From assembly GCA_002705125.1 (NCBI GenBank), contig PAHQ01000015.1, forward strand, positions 48,183 to 56,396: 8,214 bases of DNA, given 5' to 3'. The notes beneath the pieces were generated by a model. The model was not told where the DNA came from. It saw only the letters and a program-made list of their open reading frames with translations, and did no database searches. Position 1 is the stretch's first letter. Every line of letters begins with the position of its first letter. The position numbers and the translations under genes were made by a program. Origin of the DNA: Verrucomicrobiales bacterium (GTDB taxonomy: Bacteria; Verrucomicrobiota; Verrucomicrobiia; Verrucomicrobiales; DEV007). This document shows positions 6,059-8,214 of this stretch, in pieces.

Positions 6059-8214
6059 ATGCCAATACTTGCTCTTCTTCTTACTTTACTAGTCATCGCT
6101 GTCCCAATATGTGCATTTATTGCGCTCAGCCAATCCAATAAAGCATTAAGAGAAATAGAGACTCTCAAACAGGAACTTAATAAATTATTCCGTGAACAAA
6201 GTAGATCTCAACCAAATGATGACCTGTTAAATGAAATAGAGTCGATCAAGTCGAAATTAAATAAATTATCTCTTGAACAAAGAAAGTCTCAACTAAAGAA
6301 AACAGTTGATACTCGTTCTACCTCTAAAGAAAAATCCAAAAGTGTCGCAATACAAGAAGAACCGATCCAACCCCCACCTCTTCCAAAAACCACCACCGAA
6401 GAAGGTCTTGTTCAGCCCAATGTTTGGACTGAATCAAAATCATATGAGGAAGGAAACATAATAACTGTTAATTATGTTTTACGTACCAAAGATGGGAAAA
6501 AGTTGAGCAAAGGATACAACAAAGCGCGGTTAACGCTAATCAGAAAAACATATGGGCAAAATGGAGAAGAAAAAGAAATAATAGAATCAAAATTACTAAA
6601 TGTATTTCAGGCGCAGGTAAGAAGTGAAGATTTTAAGGCTGACAAAGAGGGGAAATATCAATTTATTTTAAATTATGGACCTATCGGCAACCAATCTTAT
6701 GAATCAGAAAGTTTTACGATCATTAAAAAGAGAGCACCTCAAGCAACTCAAGAATCTGCAAAACCTTTATCGCCAAAGAAAAAAGCCACAGCTCTCTTAG
6801 AACCACAGAAAAGCTCACAAACAAAAGGAACTGAATTGAATGATTCAGATATTGAGCCATCTGATTCCCTAGAAATCAAGCTCGGTACTTACTGGTTTGT
6901 AAGAATAGGGGTTATTCTGTTACTGACCGGTCTCGGCTTTTTAGCATGGTTTAAAAAAGATTTTTTCCTGGATCTTTCAGCTGCCACAAAAATCTCATTA
7001 TTTTATTTTATTAGCTGCGGAATGGGAGGACTTGGACTGTGGCTACACCGAAGAAAAAAAGAACTCCAAAACTTTGGTCAGGTGCTTATAGCAGGAAGTT
7101 TTGCAGGCACTTACTTCACGACCTATGCCGCTCACATATTTGAACCAGTCAAAATAATCGACAACTCTAGCCTTGCTCTTGTTCTCCTTTTTGTTTTGGG
7201 CGCATTAATGGTCGGAGTCGCAGAAAAATTAAAATCACAAACAATTGCCCTTTTTGCAATCGGGTCATCTTACTATGCAACTTATGTTCCATTAATTCAT
7301 CAGGGTACAATTTCACCATGGATTATCCTTGCCTCTAATTTAATACTCGCAGTCACCTCAGTTCTTTTCATGGTTAGGAACCAATGGTTCCGTATACCAG
7401 CATTGAGCATGGGAGCCTCTTATTTAGGTTTTTTCATCTGGCGATTTTTAGAAAAATCACCGGACTTTATACTTGTAACACTTTTCCTTGGCTCTCTCTG
7501 GTTGGTTTATACCGTTGCAGTTTTCATCTGCAAACATAAAGAATTTAGTGATAACGAAAGAGCAACTTTTCTGACTCTCAATAATGCAGCTGTGTTTGGT
7601 TTTATGACTTGGGAAGTTCTCAAGTTACCAGAACCCAACTTTTGGATTTTAGCACTATCAATCGGCCTCATTCTAATTGGATGTGCCCTTATCTCATCTA
7701 AGTTACTTAAGAAAAACCCTCTTACAAAAAACGCTTACCTTATTCAGGGACTTTCGCTGGCGACTCTGGGCCTGATGACGACAAAACAATCAGAATCGAT
7801 CAAGGGCCCCATACTCGCAGCCGAGACATTAGTCTTACTCTTCAGCTCTACCCGACTTAAAAACATACTAATTCGATATGCTGCGGTCGCCACGTCCATT
7901 GCAGCAATCGTCTTCGGTTTTATTTCCATCGAAAATAATAGCGCAGATTATTTAAGGAGCTCATTAACCATCACTGCGTTCCTGTTAGCCGGAGGAATTT
8001 TATCTGCGAAAAAAATAGAAATGGAAGATAGTGCTATATTAAGAAATTTCACAACGTATTTTATTGGAGCTGCAATATTGATATTCACGTCAGCATTATT
8101 ATATCAGTACAATCATTTAGAGATTGCTTGGATTAGTGACCCTTTTTATAATTTACTTATACTTGCAGCCGCTCCAATCATTGGATGCATTTCTTATTAT
8201 TTTCTGAGAATCCG
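6059..8214 (+). CDS. DUF2339-family polytopic membrane protein with N-terminal coiled coil and beta domain, 3' end missing
   Basis: The frame is open from ATG 6059-6061 to the window end (718 residues seen). A TAA codon directly precedes the ATG, so this start is the first possible one. Residues 2-24 are a transmembrane anchor. Residues about 25-85 are a charged helix, probably coiled coil, with an internal repeat. Residues about 86-118 are a Ser/Pro/Lys linker. Residues about 121-226 look beta-rich (alternating strands such as ITVNYVLR and KYQFILNYG), resembling an Ig-like or accessory sandwich. A second linker reaches residue 270. From about 272 the core begins with SLEIKLGTYWFVRIGVILLLTGLGFLAWF, the characteristic entry of DUF2339, followed by many hydrophobic helices including FGQVLIAGSFAGTYFTTYAAHIF. 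The family has no firmly established biochemical role; some members are discussed with envelope or cell-surface processes. The family call is good, the beta domain call is by eye, and the function is unknown. Confidence 0.85.
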   Translation, partial: MPILALLLTLLVIAVPICAFIALSQSNKALREIETLKQELNKLFREQSRSQPNDDLLNEIESIKSKLNKLSLEQRKSQLKKTVDTRSTSKEKSKSVAIQEEPIQPPPLPKTTTEEGLVQPNVWTESKSYEEGNIITVNYVLRTKDGKKLSKGYNKARLTLIRKTYGQNGEEKEIIESKLLNVFQAQVRSEDFKADKEGKYQFILNYGPIGNQSYESESFTIIKKRAPQATQESAKPLSPKKKATALLEPQKSSQTKGTELNDSDIEPSDSLEIKLGTYWFVRIGVILLLTGLGFLAWFKKDFFLDLSAATKISLFYFISCGMGGLGLWLHRRKKELQNFGQVLIAGSFAGTYFTTYAAHIFEPVKIIDNSSLALVLLFVLGALMVGVAEKLKSQTIALFAIGSSYYATYVPLIHQGTISPWIILASNLILAVTSVLFMVRNQWFRIPALSMGASYLGFFIWRFLEKSPDFILVTLFLGSLWLVYTVAVFICKHKEFSDNERATFLTLNNAAVFGFMTWEVLKLPEPNFWILALSIGLILIGCALISSKLLKKNPLTKNAYLIQGLSLATLGLMTTKQSESIKGPILAAETLVLLFSSTRLKNILIRYAAVATSIAAIVFGFISIENNSADYLRSSLTITAFLLAGGILSAKKIEMEDSAILRNFTTYFIGAAILIFTSALLYQYNHLEIAWISDPFYNLLILAAAPIIGCISYYFLRI
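6152..6292 (+). repeat. Internal duplication in the coiled-coil segment of the DUF2339 protein
   Basis: Residues 32-51 (EIETLKQELNKLFREQSRSQ) and 59-78 (EIESIKSKLNKLSLEQRKSQ) match at 12 of 20 positions, with most other changes conservative. The period is 27 residues (81 bp). The DNA copies (6152-6211 and 6233-6292) are also visibly related, pointing to an in-frame tandem duplication. Confidence 0.75.

Noticed and set aside
7744..7929. Minus-strand 61-codon frame near the window end
   Set aside because: It is antisense to the continuous DUF2339 reading frame and has no gene-like features.
1..8214. CRISPR array, insertion-sequence transposase, integrase, restriction or toxin-antitoxin genes
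   Set aside because: No regularly spaced repeats and no protein with matching motifs were found on either strand.

Overview
The window looks like an AT-rich bacterial chromosome segment, most likely from a marine member of the PVC superphylum (Verrucomicrobiota or Lentisphaerota). This is inferred from an SHD1-type C-terminal domain on a secreted esterase, a formylglycine-type secreted sulfatase, a stand-alone DsbD-N-like protein and an exbB-exbD pair. No gene start in the window has a clear Shine-Dalgarno sequence. The lineage call is inference; there is no rRNA to anchor it.

Layout. Position 1-816 (+) is the 3' part of a periplasmic protein made of the DsbD N-terminal domain. A tRNA-Thr (anticodon CGU) lies at 891-962 behind a good promoter. 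A complete six-helix voltage-gated K+ channel gene follows at 1089-1793 (+). Just after it, at 1865-1913, is a degenerate copy of the 3' half of the same tRNA (40 of 49 bases identical, ungapped, exactly 949 bp away). A second, shorter imperfect direct repeat hugs the channel gene at 1038-1065 and 1802-1830. Together these look like the scar of a small element that integrated into the tRNA gene with the channel as its only surviving cargo. On the minus strand, exbD (1914-2333) and exbB (2336-3163) form a tight two-gene operon that powers an outer-membrane or envelope system. Diverging from it is a type I sulfatase (3333-4823, +). Converging on the sulfatase is a secreted alpha/beta-hydrolase esterase with a C-terminal SHD1 domain (4856-5863, -). 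After an AT-rich divergent promoter region, a large membrane protein of the DUF2339 family starts at 6059 (+) and runs off the window end.

Functional picture. The sulfatase and esterase are exported and could act on sulfated or esterified glycans. ExbB/ExbD could energise uptake through a TonB-type system encoded elsewhere. The DsbD-N-like protein points to envelope thiol chemistry. The most notable observations are the tRNA-flanked channel cassette and the predicted beta-sandwich domain placed between the coiled coil and the membrane core of the DUF2339 protein.
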